Of a DNA stretch of 64,000 nucleotides, positions 42,056 to 54,354 are shown piece after piece. Numbering within the stretch: position 1 is the stretch's first letter; each line of letters begins with the position of its first letter. Below the pieces are notes generated by a model. It had not been told where the DNA came from. It saw only the letters and a list, made by a program, of their open reading frames with translations, and searched no databases. This DNA is from Conchocele bisecta (lineage: Eukaryota; Mollusca; Bivalvia; Lucinida; Thyasiridae), in contig CM055269.1 in the NCBI GenBank assembly GCA_029237695.1, positions 30,600,956-30,664,955 of the forward strand, given 5' to 3'. Both the position numbers and the translations under genes were made by a program.

Positions 42056-42305
42056 ATAATAATACACTAGTATACGTTAGGCCATCAAAAGTACTTTGGT
42101 TCTCAGATATCGCCGCATCTGAACAATCCCTGTGTGTCTAGCATTTTATTGTCATGGAGAATAAAAGTGTACTATAATTTTGCCACATGATCAATAAAAA
42201 ACACTACCATGAAAAAGATGTTAAATCCAATCATGTCTGACAAAAATCTTGTGATTTTTCACATCTAAAGAGTTTATCGTAACTTTATATAACATTTTCC
42301 TTTTG

Positions 42306-42425
42306 TTTGAGATGTTCGTCTCTGATTTTTTTTTCAAGTTGCCAGATGCATATATGCATGAATAAAATCACACAAATATGAATCTGGCAACTTGAAATAA
42401 AATCACATCTCAAACACAAACAAAT
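42306..42425. mobile_element. Short inverted-repeat element
   Basis: TTTGAGATG...TTTTCAAGTTGCCAGATGC and ATCTGGCAACTTGAAA...CATCTCAAA form nested inverted arms around ATGCATATATGCAT. Confidence 0.65.
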
Positions 42426-42437
42426 TATATATATTTA

Positions 42438-44060
42438 AACAAGAGGGCCATGATGGCCCTAATTCGCTCACCTGACTCCATGAAACACCAGAGGAGAATG
42501 TGACATTGAGTTCATGTGTTTTAAAAAAAATTGTGCTATTCTTGAATTAAGCGATGACTCTCATTTTACCAAATCTGAAAATGCTTCACCCAAGGATCTT
42601 AACTTCCTATGAAGTTTGGCCAGTATCGGCCATGTTCCTGAGAAAAAGACGTTCAAAATCTTGAATAAATGGACCTTTTGGCAGCCATCATGGATGTTAT
42701 AATCATCCGATTCCGACAAATATTGCACCAGAGCAATCGCCTCATTGATACCTTCAATTTGATATATGACATGAGCATATTAGGTCAAAAATAAAATTTG
42801 ACCCCACGGGCCACGCCCATTTTTGACCCCGGGGTCACCATTTTAACAACTTTGAAAGAGCAATGTACATCGATCATTCCTACCAAGTTTCGTCGAAATC
42901 CGGCAAGCGGTTCATGAGAAGATTTTTTAAGAATTTATGCTATTTTTAGACGGCGGCCATCTTGGATTAACGATGACCTCCATTTTAACAAATCTGAAAA
43001 GGCTTCACCCATGGACCATAACTTTTAAGTTTGGCTACCATGGGCCAAGCGGTTCATGTGAAGAAGAATTTTGAAATCTCTAATAAAAGAAAGACCTTTT
43101 GACATTTCGGCGGCCATCTTGGATGACATACCAATCCGATTTCGACAAAAAATGTACCAGAGTGATCGCCTCATTGATACCTTCAATTTGATATATAACA
43201 TGACTATATTCGGACAAGAATAAAATTTGACCCCAATTTGACCCCACGGGCCACGCCCATTTTTGACCCCGGGGTCACCATTTTAACAACTTTGAAAGAG
43301 CATTATACATCGATCATTTATACCAAGTTTCGTCGAAATCCGGCTAGCAGTTCATGAGAAGAAGATTTTTAAAGAATGTATGATATTTTTAGATGGTGGC
43401 CATCTTGGATTAGCGATGACCTCCATTTTAACAAATCTGAAAAGGTTTCACCCATGGACTATAACTTTTAAGTTTGGTTACCATGGGCCAAGCGGTTCAT
43501 GTGAAGAAGAATTTTGAAATCTCTAATAAAAGAACGACCTTTTGACATTTCGGTGGCCATCTTGGATGACATAACAATCCGATTTCGACAAAAAATGTAC
43601 CAGAGGGATCGCCTCTTTGATACCTTCAATTTGATATATAACATGACCATATTCGGTCGAAAATAAAATTTGACCCCAATTTGACCCCACGGGCCACGCC
43701 CATTTTTGACCCCGGGGTCACCATTTTAACAACTTTGAAAGAGCATTGTACATCGATCATTCCTACCAAGTTTTGTCGAAATCTGGTTAGCGGTTCTTGA
43801 GAAGAAGATTTTTGAATAATTTGTGCTATTTTTAGAAGGCAGCCATCTTGGATTACGTAATGACGTAATTTTAACAATTTTGTAATCCCCCTACCTAAGG
43901 ACCATGACCATGTAGTTTGGTGACTATAGGCCCAATGGTTACCGAGGAGAAGACGTTTGAAAATGTTCACGGACGACGACGGACGACGACGACGGACGAC
44001 GAAGACGGACACATTGCGGTAACAATAGCTCACATGAGCTTCGCTCAGGTGAGCTAAAAA
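42438..44060. mobile_element. AACAAGAGGG...GAGCTAAAA element, three internal units
   Basis: Same ends as 18505. Internal blocks GACCCCGGGGTCACCATTTT recur at about 42824, 43266 and 43709, so three units of about 445 bp are present where 18505 has two. Ends with (GAC)n and the AGCTCACATGAGC hairpin. The 154-codon minus-strand frame at 43626-44090 crosses out of the element and is not conserved. Confidence 0.8.
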
Positions 44061-44287
44061 AGCCGTTCTCCCGCTGCACATTCTGCACACCCCGTGACTG
44101 CCAAAGTCCTTATTTTCATGGCCTAATGTATATGTTGTAGACCACTACCGAATACATGTTCGATGAGCGTTACAGCTTCAAATCTTGTTTCCTATGAAAC
44201 TTATAAATTTGTTCTATAAATAGCCACTCATGTAAGAAAGTAATTTCACCAAGAAATATGTGTATAAATCAACATACTTTCTTTTTA

Positions 44288-44683
44288 CGGAGCCCCGCAC
44301 GGGACGTAGATTTTTTTTTATATTAATTCGTTACCACGAAATAACAATGCGTTCCCTCAATTTAACAATTCGTTCCCATGAAATACAATTTGTTCCCACG
44401 GGAACGAATTGTTAATTCGTGGGAACGAATTGTTATATGTTGGGAACGAATTGTTAATTCGAGGGAACGAATTGTTAATTTGAGGGAATGAACAATTCGT
44501 TCCCACGAATTAACAATTCGTTCCCGTGGGAACGAATTGTTATTTCGTAGGAACGAATTGTTAAATTAAGGGAACAAATTGTTAATTCGTGGGACCGAAT
44601 TGCTAAATTGAGGGAACAAATTGTTATTTTGTGGGAACAAATTAACAAAAAAAAAAGAATTCTACATCCCCTGGGTGGCTCCG
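44288..44683. mobile_element. TA-flanked element made of self-complementary GGGAACGAATTGTTA units
   Basis: Ends CGGAGCC.CGCACGGGACGTAGA and TCTACATCCCCTGGGTGGCTCCG, with TA outside each. The interior is about a dozen copies of GGGAACGAATTGTTAATTCG in both orientations, spacing about 22 bp, so every unit can pair with many others. Confidence 0.85.
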
Positions 44684-44689
44684 TACATG

Positions 44690-45560
44690 TACAGTTTGAT
44701 GTACAGATTTGAATAAACTTTGAGTATATGCGCCATTATCTAAGGCGAATAGTTTCACAAAGACAGTATGTAACGATGACAAAATCTATAATTACTATAG
44801 CTGTCCTACAAGTTTTGAGAAAACGCGACCGCATAGACCTCCATTAAAGGCACAATTATATGATAATGCATGCAGTTTGTAAATGGTGAATAGCGACAAT
44901 ATATTAACAACACATATGAATAGGAATGTACGAAGTGAGACGGGGCGAAATAATTTCACGAATTGAAACGTGAATCAACTGATCACGGCGTTGTCATGTA
45001 TTTTTGTATTACAAATGTTATTGAAAACATGTTAGCTGACACGCATCATCAATATACTTACATAAGAAAGTTAATTTCTTCAAATTACGTCGATCTTTCC
45101 CCAATTTCAAATTAAAATCACAAAGAGAAAACGTAAATGGCGTGATAACCTAAACACAATTGGAGCACCTCTGGGATTATAGTTTAACCAGACCTCCGCT
45201 TTGGCAATAAATCCGAGATAGTTCCGAATGAGTCAGGTCGGCTGTTTACCAGCGTATTACTGTATCTGTGGCTACCGCTATGCAGTAACGCGGGAACCAG
45301 GTCCAGTGGCATTTGACACAGACACTAATAAAGCATGTCAGTTGTCAACACTCCGAGCGTGCACGAGAATCTTGACCTAGAATTCTGCGACGTTAATGAA
45401 ATTGCACGTACGCCCAGCCCAACCTAAATACATACGCACAATTAATCGTCTAGGATATAAAATGATTAATTACATAGGCCTAAACATGTCGTAAATAAAG
45501 GTTAAACTGAATTAAGTTGGTGTGGAAATCAGATCAGCTGCTCTTCCATTGGCGTATCTA
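44690..45560. other. No recognisable feature
   Basis: Mixed composition, no long repeat shared with the rest of the window and no splice-bounded coding frame that I could support. Confidence 0.4.
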
Positions 45561-45609
45561 TAGGCTAACGTAGAGATAGATCTGCTGACAGTGAGTCACC
45601 TTTTAGTGT

Positions 45610-45840
45610 ATACCAATCACGACCTGGACCAGACGTCTATTCGACATCGGAAACGGATGTTGATCCGACGTCATGATTCCGACTTCAACCCGACGTTGTG
45701 TTTGTGTCGCGACGAACTACGACTAGCAAACAACGTCAGTACGACGTCGTATTCCGACGTCGGGGTTTCGACGTCGGGCTGACGTTGGATTTGAGTCGCC
45801 GACGTCGCGACCTGAATCCGACCTAGATCCGTGTGTTTGC
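45610..45840. repeat. GACGTC-dyad-rich block
   Basis: A dense series of CGACGTC / GACGTCG and ATCCGAC / GTCGGAT motifs in irregular spacing, ending GTGTGTTTGCTGGGAAGC. The high CpG content contrasts with the CpG-poor surroundings. Probably a foldback transposon end of the CCCAGCAAACAC type, but termini are not clear. Confidence 0.6.
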
Positions 45841-46403
45841 TGGGAAGCAATCAAATATTAAGCTATAATTCAACATATGTTAAAGTTGTGGCAGGTTAAA
45901 GAAACTGGTAAAAAGCCTTTTGACGAATATTGTGATGGACAGACAAACGTACAGTCCTAACACCATACCAGCTCTTCTACACTTGAGGTATACAAATCTT
46001 ACATAATTCACATATCTATGTTCGTGTATCCAACATGTAGAGGTTAGGTGTATGGTGAAACATAATCAAGATATACAGATTATATGGAGTACTTGGTGCT
46101 AAGGAATCTGGAGCAATTTCCCAGCAATTCCAGAGGCTGTCAAAGAGAAAACTTCAAAGCAACATTTCATTAATCCATCTGTAGTCAATTTACGATGTGA
46201 GATATGATTTATTATATAGAGCGGGTAAATTAGAAACACAGACTGTGGCAACTGTAAGCAGTGAAATCCCAGGACAGCCTGCATAACCTTTATGGACCAT
46301 GTTCTCACAAAACCAGCTTTGCTGCTCTAACTCGATAATATCTCTCACACCAGCCAAAGTAATCTGTTGTGGGGTTATGTCTGAATAACAGTTGTACAGA
46401 AAT

Positions 46404-46795
46404 GTGGCCATTGGCTCAGCAATGTCCCCCCCCCCCACCCCATCCGGTGGCAAATTGGAGAAACTGTGGCAAAAGGTCAATTAAGGGCAGCATGGATGTG
46501 TGACATTTGTCCACAAGTCTTATGTACATGTAAACTTTGGTAAACTTCTTAATGTGTGAAAAAGTTCCAAGTTGTGAAGGTCAAAAGGTCATGGTCATAT
46601 TACGGGCAGCATGGGTGTGTGGAATTTGCCCACAATTATGCTATATTGGAATATTTAAGTAATCCTTTAAGGGATATAGAAGTTATGAAAGAATTGACAA
46701 ACTCTGGCAAACTTCTTAATGTGCCAGACGGACACACAGCCTGTCAGACACATGGACACACAGTCCAAACACTATATACCACCGGCTAAAAATAT
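46404..46795. mobile_element. Repeat with AAATGTGGCC...GGTCAAGGTCATATTA
   Basis: Two direct subunits (AGGTCAATTAAGGGCAGCAT and GGTCATATTACGGGCAGCAT), then AAGGGATATAGAAGTTATGA. Shares these with 60685-61130. A C-homopolymer is at 46428-46436. Confidence 0.6.
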
Positions 46796-46969
46796 CCACA
46801 AAACCAGGTATGGAAGGTGTTTGTTTGAACCAATTCTCACCCTAAAATATAAGCCGAATCGAATCGAAATATCCACAAATGGTGCAGATCTTGATGAGAC
46901 GAGCCAGCTCATCTGATCTACACTGTTTGCAACTAGTCTGCACTTGTTTACTCAAAGACTTTGAGTTAT

Positions 46970-47276
46970 CAGTAGCCCATTTCATCAAAATTGCAAAGTA
47001 TACTTATGTAGCAAAGTATACTTTGAGGGAGAAATTTTCAATTTTAGGATAAATTTATTAATTTTTATTATACTGAATTTATTCCATTATCACAGCCATT
47101 TTGGCTGTGATAATGTAATAAATTCAGTATAATAATTCTGCATACTTTTAATCATCAAATATATGCAGTGGTTAGTTCTATATGAAATAATGCATTTCAG
47201 GAAAATTAAATGATAACTCCCTCAAAGTATACTTTGCTAGAAAAGTATACTTTGCAATGTTGATGAAATCGGCTAC
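46970..47276. mobile_element. Foldback MITE with AAAGTATACTTT boxes
   Basis: CAGTAGCCCATTTCATCAAA to TGATGAAATCGGCTAC. Box pairs at both ends and the hairpin ATTATCACAGCC...GGCTGTGATAAT in the middle. Confidence 0.85.
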
Positions 47277-47571
47277 AGGAGTTTCACTTTAGAGAGTTTG
47301 AGGTAACGAGTGTCGACTGTATTAAGAAAGAGGTCTGTAATGTTGGAGGGTTAAATGCAATTCCTTTCAGATGGGATAGTGATCAACATGGGTTTGATTT
47401 ACACTGCAGAAACATGATATAAATCATGTTTTATATGATGGCCGCTGATATTTCTATCAACTTCCATTAAACTTTAACATAAAATAGTGTTATTTTCACA
47501 AAGGACATTTAAAACTTGGGCTTTTGTATCTGAAAATAACATATTTTGATTCCATTTTCCAAGTTTTGATC

Positions 47572-47665
47572 CCCGTTCAGCCATGTAGTTTACTAAGATC
47601 ACAGTTTACCACCAGTTCGAAAATAGGACAACCCCCCGTTCCCCAAATGCTGGATCTGCCCCTGC
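47572..47665. mobile_element. Short copy of the 13071 hAT-like element
   Basis: GTTCAGCCATGTAGTTTACT ... CACAGTTTACCACCAGTT ... CCAAATGCTGGATCTGCCCCTG; no nested insertions. Confidence 0.7.
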
Positions 47666-47692
47666 TATATAATTTCCTGGTATACCCGTGCT

Positions 47693-47941
47693 GTAACCCT
47701 TTCAACGACACCACAGGCCTGTATAGTGATATTGGCAAAAAGTGCAGATCCAGATGAGCCGGCTCGTAACGAGCCGTCTCATCAGGATCTACACTTTTTG
47801 GAAGTAATTGTCATATTTTTGAGAACAAAAACAACACATTTTCATAAAGGACTAGTCAGATTATCATTTTCTGACGGTTGGATTGGTTGGAAATTGAACA
47901 TATCACAGTCCATTCCAGTTACTTGGGAGTAAAAGGGTTAA
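47693..47941. mobile_element. TTAA MITE, CCCTTTCA family
   Basis: GTAACCCTTTCAACGACACC to GGGAGTAAAAGGGTTAA with the GAGCCGGCTCGTAACGAGCC core. Confidence 0.8.
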
Positions 47942-48105
47942 AACATAAACAAATGAATGGGTCAGTGGAAGAAGGGGGCTAACTCCTTACCCATTCAATT
48001 ACAAATGTATTACAGTAGTTGCTGAGATGTAACCAACAGCGGGTGTGCGGCGGAACAGCACATTAGACACGGAGTTAATTATATATGCAAAATGTACAAC
48101 TGTAA

Positions 48106-48331
48106 TTAACCCTTAGACCGCTACTCACAGCAATTGTCATCTGCTGTTGATTTTATATCTTGCCTTATTTCTCAATAAAAACATGCAAATGATTCTAAAG
48201 TGCTGTCAAAGCAATTAGCATGTTGTAAATGATCCTAAATTGCTGTCAAAGCATGTTTTTGATGATAAAAATGGAAAATAGAAAATAAACAGCAGACGAC
48301 AAAGAAAATAAGATAGCGGTCTAAGGGTTAA
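48106..48331. mobile_element. TTAA MITE, CCCTTAGACCGCTA family
   Basis: Ends intact (TTAACCCTTAGACCGCTACT, TAGCGGTCTAAGGGTTAA). The left core arm is deleted, so the hairpin is incomplete. Confidence 0.85.
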
Positions 48332-48780
48332 GACATGACCCAATATCAGTTTCTGTTTGCATGCAACCATACTGATGTTATATTCAAATTGAAAAATACA
48401 TATATTAAAATGAATGCAACATAGGTGTTTTAGCAGCTACTTTAGGACTGAACTGGTTAGAATCCCGCTGCGTACCTTTTTGGCACAAACTATGCAGCTA
48501 GAAGAATTGGCAATACAGTCTACTCAATGGAAGGAATCTGAAGTGGGTAATTACCACAGATACACCAGTTGTAGGCCATCCACTGATCTTCAGTAACTAG
48601 GGCAAGTGAGCATGGACTGAAGGACAACATAATGGCCCCCAGATTGCACCAAACAACCACAAAATACAATACAAAATGAAAAACTTCAAAACAAGTCATT
48701 ATTGACCTTGGGCACAGAGTCTGCTTTGGTGGAATATAGAATGAACATATGGATATTGATACAGAAGAATAATTATAAAG

Positions 48781-48992
48781 TTAACCCATGTTTTTTTAAA
48801 ATACATGTACATGTATTTTATTTTTATTATTGCTATTTCTCACTGGAAGTATATGTTGTGACCACTCATTTGAACCGTCTCGACGAGACGGTTCAAATGA
48901 TGGTCGCGACATATAATTCTAAGCATATTTTAAGAAAAGTTTTAGAATTTTCCACAAACAAAATGGCATATCCTCAGCATGAAATAGGTTAC
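48781..48992. mobile_element. TTAA foldback MITE, TTTGAACCGTCTC core
   Basis: TTAACCCATG at the left, CATGAAATAGGTTA at the right, perfect centre CCGTCTCGACGAGACGG. Confidence 0.8.
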
Positions 48993-49190
48993 AGGGCAAG
49001 TAAACACAAAAATTAAACTTCAAAATATATGTTGTAAACCTGGCTAATGGTTGAAGAGCTAAGATGGCTTAATAAATCTATTTTCTAAGTACAGTGTACA
49101 TCCATTCTCACTCATTTGGCTTTGATCATGGCACGAGTGTTGTATGTCTGTAGCCCATTTCACCTTGATCATGGCACGAGTGTTGTATGT

Positions 49191-49498
49191 CTGTAGCCCA
49201 TTTCACCAACATTGCAAAGTATACGTTTCTAGCAAAGTATACTTTGAGGGAGTAATCATTTATTTTTCCTGAAATGCATTATTTCATACAGAACTAACCA
49301 CTGCATATATTTGATGATTAAAAGTATGCAGCATTATTATACTGAATTTATTACATTATCACAGCCAAATTGGCTCTGATAATGTAATAAATTCAGTACA
49401 ATAAAAATTAATAAATTTATCCTAAAATTAAAAATTTCTCCCTCAAAGTATACTTTGCCAGAAAAGTATACTTTGCAATGTTGGTGAAATTGGCTACT
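49191..49498. mobile_element. Foldback MITE with AAAGTATACTTT boxes, reverse orientation
   Basis: CTGTAGCCCATTTCACCAAC to GGTGAAATTGGCTAC. Just before it, a 43-bp segment ending in the MITE terminus (TTGATCATGGCACGAGTGTT...) is duplicated at about 49111-49190. Confidence 0.85.
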
Positions 49499-49699
49499 GG
49501 GCTATTCAATTACAAGTATAGTACAATATATTTTATGATAATAAATATGTATGGAGTTTCAAATACATGTACTACAGTTTCAGGGATAATTAAGGTACCG
49601 GTACCCTAAAATACATGTACTGCATGTCGATGACAAATATATGAACAAATGCAAATGGACTGACAGTGGATGGATGAACAGACGGAAAGGTGAGAACTA

Positions 49700-49990
49700 C
49701 TGTCTGTTCCACGTTTTCCTGCCGAAAAAATTATTTAAAGGTAAGTACTTTTTCACCAATAACAAAAAAGTCACCCTCCCCAAACATTTTTGTTTGATGA
49801 AATTCCATCGAATATTGATTTAATCGCGAAAAGAACAATTTCCTATGGGAATTTAACATGGGGAAAAAAGAGGCGGAAGAGGTGGGGGAGGAGTAAAAAA
49901 AAAAAAAAAATGGAAATTGACTCCGAAACCTGGCTACATAGCTTGGAAAATGTAACAAGTTATATTTTGAAAATCGGATTCACAAATAAA
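49700..49990. mobile_element. CTGTCTGTTCCACG element, right end missing
   Basis: Left terminus and the AAAAAAGTCACCCTCCCC arm are present; the sequence stops matching before the inverted end. Confidence 0.7.
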
Positions 49991-50059
49991 AAAAAATCTG
50001 TTTTTAGTTGTATTGGATTGAAGTCCAGTGCTCTAACCTCTTGGTCATGACCCGTCCCC

Positions 50060-50470
50060 TAATGACGCATTTGCCTTACAAATAAGGTGAACATACGTCC
50101 TCAGTGACCTGGACCGTGGGTGTTCAGATGTGGGGTGTATGCACTACAACGTACCATCCCTAGACAGATATAGTGGCCAAATATGATTGAAATTGGTGAA
50201 GGGGCCGGGGTGAAGCAGTTGTTTGTTTTTGTTTGTTTATTGGTGTTTAACTGCCTATCAACAGCTAAGGTCATGTAAGGCTGGGCAAATGGGTTTGATC
50301 CCGTTTTAACCTGCTACACTGGGGGATCCAATAATCAGCACGCAGTTGAGAAAATATTTTTTTAACACATTTGCCTTATAAATAAATACAGGGGTATATG
50401 CGAAACACAGCACTATCCCTAAACACACATTGTAGTCAAATATTATTAAAATCGGTGAGGTGGTTCATAA
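50060..50470. repeat. ACACATTTGCCTTACAAA repeat with SINE fragment
   Basis: Two diverged copies of the repeat described at 38440 flank a tail-side fragment of the SINE-like family (50219-50330, GTTTGTTTATTGGTGTTTAA ...), which is short at its head end as expected for interrupted reverse transcription. Confidence 0.65.
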
Positions 50471-50664
50471 GTTGTAAGGAATGAAAGCTGTTACTAATGA
50501 ATGTACGCATGTACGCACATATACATGCACATGGACTAACACTATATCCCCTCTTGCCTATCTGAAAGTGTAAACTACACCTAGTGAACCTATGTCTACT
50601 CTTGCGCAATAATGTCATTAACCCGCTAATTTCTCATGCAGACATTAATTGTTTAACATATGTA

Positions 50665-50885
50665 GTCACGTATGTGGCTGTCACTGGAGAAATGTAACAT
50701 ACGGCATTTTCAACCAGTGTATACCCAGATCAGACTGCGCATATTCGCAGTCTAATCAGGGTATGCACTGTTTGCTATTCATCAGTGGAACAAGCAGCAT
50801 GTATCCGGACCAGACTGCCGTTACATGCTAACAGGAGCTACACAGGCCAGAAATGTCATAAGCCCCATTTCTCTAGTCACATATG
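50665..50885. mobile_element. Foldback MITE, GGCTGTGACTGGAGAAATG family
   Basis: GTATGTGGCTGTCACTGGAG and CCATTTCTCTAGTCACATATG ends; inner palindrome CAGACTGCGCATATTCGCAGTCT. Confidence 0.7.
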
Positions 50886-51138
50886 AGACACGCCATGTGA
50901 TTTTGTACCTTCGGACATCTGTGTAACTTAATTAAAAAAGTTTACAAAATTTACAATATCTTTCATAAATAAGGTCAAAAGTTGACAAAACTTTCAGAGT
51001 ATTGAATTCCGCATGTACTCTGAAGAATTTGTAAACTTTCGACGCCATTTACGGAAATACCCTAAATTTTGTAAACGTATTTCATGAAATTACGCAGATG
51101 TCCGAAGGTACACAATCACATGGTGTGTCTCATATGTG
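50882..51138. mobile_element. TIR element, TATGAGACACGCCATGTG ends
   Basis: TATGAGACACGCCATGTGAT...ACCTTCGGACATCTG and its complement ending CACATGGTGTGTCTCATATG. Only full copy; half copies are at 8280-8496, 30764-30798 and 33080-33198. Confidence 0.8.
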
Positions 51139-51589
51139 ACGTGGTGGACTGGTGGTGACAGTTGGTGATGTATTAGCCAAGAATGAAACATATTAGCAAC
51201 GGTCCAGTGACCACCATGTCATCATGATAATGGATACTTATTGCTCATTAGGCTGGTATGACATTACTGGTTTACAGCTTGACACATGAACCAGTGGGAT
51301 AGCGGTTTTTTATTTGTAACCAACATATGTGACCATCCTGTAGTTCATGATACATGTACTCTATACCCATTGTCTTATACAACACGTTTTGAAATCATAG
51401 AGAATACCAGAATAATTGATGATATTTGCTACCGGGTGAGGGGTAAACACCGAGGCATAACATTACATGGTCACAAACAGTCAATTCACGATCGGCTTTT
51501 TTCAAAAGTCCGGAAAATACCACCGAGGAGGCACTTGCCTCGGTGTGTCTCAACGTGGCTACGGCGCTGACAACCGTGTATACAATGTT

Positions 51590-51929
51590 TTAACCCTTAG
51601 ACCACTACACACAACAATTTTCGCCTGCTGTCAAAATCTTATATTGTATGGCCATAAGCTGTGTTGTAAACAAGTAATAACATAATTTCTTTAACTGTTA
51701 GACTACACATAACAATTCTCGTCTGCTGTTGCTTTTATATCTTGCCTTATTTCTCAATAAAAACATGGTTTGACAGCACTTCAGAATCATTTCCAATGGA
51801 AATGATTCTCAAGTGCTGTCAAAGCATGTTGTAAATTATTCTAAAGTGCTATCAAAGCATGTTTTTGATGATAAAAATAGAAAATAAACAGCAAACGACA
51901 AAAAATTAAGATAGCGGTGTAAGGGTTAA
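51590..51929. mobile_element. TTAA MITE plus truncated partner
   Basis: A truncated CCCTTAGACCACTAC end at 51590-51645 is followed by a full copy, 51691-51929, with TTAACTGTTAGACTAC and TAGCGGTGTAAGGGTTAA ends. Confidence 0.75.
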
Positions 51930-52319
51930 TATTATTATAAAAAAGCCGTTTTTTTATTTGTAACCAACATTCAGTATGTGATAATCCGTCATGATATTTT
52001 ATACCTATTGTCTTCGAAATATATTTACAACTGTGTATGAAATGTTTTTTTTATATATTTGTCTTATTTCTCAACAAAATTATATTTTGTGGCCACTAAT
52101 TTGAATCAGCCAAGACAAGATGGTTGGAATAATGGCCACAACATCCATGGGTGTTGTTAATAACATCAGTTTTCAGCATATTTGTAGCATTTATAAGAAA
52201 ACACCGAATCTGTTGGTCACGTGATGTAAACAGAGTTTCCGTGGCCAAATCATGTAAACAATATTTGCGGACATGGCGAGGTTGGATTTTTCTTTCCTAG
52301 GAGTAAGTGAACCTATTGT

Positions 52320-52548
52320 TTAACCCTTTCCCTGTCTTGCGATATTTCGACTCTTCCAAATCCAAAACATCAAATAAAAGAATCAAATACTGGGTCAAAT
52401 GATGGTTAAATTATCTGATAGAGTAGAAAACATTGTGGGAAAAGGAGAAATTGCTTGTTACAAGCAATTTCTCCTTTTCCCACAATGTTTTCAAAAAGAC
52501 ATCTTCTGCAGAGGCGTGAAAAGTCGTCTCTATCAGGGAAAGGGTTAA
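52320..52548. mobile_element. TTAA foldback MITE, CCCTTTCCCTG family
   Basis: Nearly the same as the copy nested at 13167: TTAACCCTTTCCCTGTCTTG to CAGGGAAAGGGTTAA, hairpin AGAAATTGCTTGTTACAAGC. Confidence 0.9.
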
Positions 52549-52764
52549 TTCATGCAGAATCAGTACAGACCGGTTGCAGGTCATGTACAAGTAGGTGCCA
52601 CATCATCCATACCAATACTGAAAATAGGAGAGACTGGCCATATTTGGGGGATTCGGCTAAGTTATATAGTAAAACTACTGGGAGGTTTCTAACCTAGACA
52701 GACAATACAGCCACTGTGTGCGCCGTTGTAATTATTATCCTATTCCATGGAAGCTGTTACTAAC

Positions 52765-52902
52765 CTCTGGGACATGATGTACAGTAATCTGTTGTTCCTT
52801 CTTTCAAGTTCCAGCCATAGTTAGCCCCCTTCTCTATCAAATCCAGCTCCTCAATCGTACTCTGTCCTACATCGCCACAGATAATACGACCCTTCCCATA
52901 AC
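52765..52902 (-). CDS. HHIPL: HHIPL-like gene, exon 3
   Basis: Acceptor TGTACATTGCAG before 52902, donor AGAG|GTTAGT at 52764; phase 1 in and out. The peptide has [20 protein letters not shown], then [12 protein letters not shown] and [17 protein letters not shown]...E.(V/L)DLI.KG.NYGW is the most diagnostic stretch of the HHIP/HHIPL and glucose/sorbosone dehydrogenase family. Next exon is 22 kb away. Confidence 0.96.
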
Positions 52903-52981
52903 CTGCAATGTACACAATGTATTCACCATATAGGGGTGTAAAAACAAATGAAATATTTTCCATTATGTTTCTCATTTTTCC

Positions 52982-53238
52982 TTAACCCTTAGACCGCTAT
53001 CTTATTTTTTTCGTCGTCTGCTGTTTATTTTCTATTTTCCATTATTATCATCAAAAACATGATTTGACAGCACTTTAGAATAATTTACAACATGCTTTGA
53101 CAGCACTTCAGAATCATTTCCATTGGAAATGATTCATCTGAAGTGCTGTCAAACCATGTTTTTATTGAGAAATAAGGTAAGATATAAAAAGCAACAGCAG
53201 ACGACAATAATTGTTGTGAGTAGCGGTCTAAGGGTTAA
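52982..53238. mobile_element. TTAA foldback MITE, CCCTTAGACCGCTA family
   Basis: Complete copy, with CAGAATCATTTCC/GGAAATGATTC plus a 4-bp insertion (ATCT) in one core arm. A bare TTTGAACCATCTC hairpin (53240-53308) is attached to its right TTAA. Confidence 0.85.
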
Positions 53239-53384
53239 AAGTATATGTTGTGACCACTCATTTGAACCATCTCGACAAGACGGTTCAATGGTGGTCACAA
53301 CATATACTTTAGTTCATTGGGACACAAAATTTCTTGACAAGTCAATTTTATCTAATCTTCAAATTAAGGATTTATTATACGAAT

Positions 53385-53700
53385 GAATGGCCTTTTTGTT
53401 GAATTTATCGGGGATATAAACTTGGAAAAGTCGCAGGAATTCCCGCGACTTTTCCAAGTTTATACTCCGATAAATTCAACAAAAAGGCCATTCATTCCAT
53501 ATAATTCCAGCATTTGAAATAAATCCATCAAGAAAATGTGTTTATTTTCCGTTTTCTTAAGAATTATTTTAACTGCGCCTCACGGTTACGGAAAGTAGTT
53601 CGGCGTGGGAGTTTACTGGGATATAAATTTTGGACAAAGACTTGCTACGGGCCAATCAAATGTTAGGGAATTGTGTAAATATTTTTGAGCTGGAATTATC
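53385..53700. mobile_element. Foldback element, GGAAAAGTCGC arms, short loop
   Basis: AATGAATGGCCTTTTTGTTG...GGAAAAGTCGCAGGAATTCC and complement. The inner TACTGGACGAGGCC part of the hairpin seen at 38512 is deleted. Confidence 0.8.
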
Positions 53701-54060
53701 ACTATGTCACGGTATTAACGTTGTGAAAATTGCATGCAGTGATACAAAATGTGTAAAATCTTGGCACTGACATGGATACCAGTGTGCTACAGAAGTCTAT
53801 TAGGGCCACAGTCCATTATTTTTTTTTGAATTTATTCAAGATCTTTTCTTGAATTTTCAAGATCTTTTATTGAAATTTCATGATTATTACTTGAATTTTC
53901 AACATATTTTCTTGAACTTTAGACATAGTTTTTAATTGTCAAGATCTTTTCTAGAGATCATGATAATGGCATCGCTATTACTAAGCTAATACCCTCATTA
54001 GCAACGTTGACAATAATAACATAGGCCCTCAGTAATCGGATAGAATTAAAGCTTAGAGAA

Positions 54061-54289
54061 TATAATTATTTTGCAACTGAATGAGACTAAAATGTTTGTA
54101 AGTGAAAAATTATCATCGTCTGTAAATGTCACATTAACAATGTTTTCTTGTAAACAATTATTGGATTTACATTTATGCATATGCAGCCTATGCTCAATAA
54201 ATGTAAATCCTTCAATTGAAATTTCCAGACGATTCTAAATTTGCACTTACGAACATTTTAGTCGCACAAAGTTTAGTGAAACGGGCCCC
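54061..54289. mobile_element. Foldback MITE, GGGCCC...TTTCAC family
   Basis: Right end GTTTAGTGAAACGGGCCCC; left end worn (GACTAAAATGTTTGTAAGTG). The central hairpin has lost its left half around TTTACATTTATGCATATGCAGCC. Confidence 0.75.
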
Positions 54290-54354
54290 AGGTGCCTATT
54301 TCGATGTGAAACATTTTACACCGGTGCGGAGTGCAGCACCAGTGGGAACACTAC

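Noticed and set aside
43626..44090. 154-codon minus-strand frame
   Set aside because: It lies in the AACAAGAG repeat and runs past its end; the equivalent region of the copy at 18505 has different frames.
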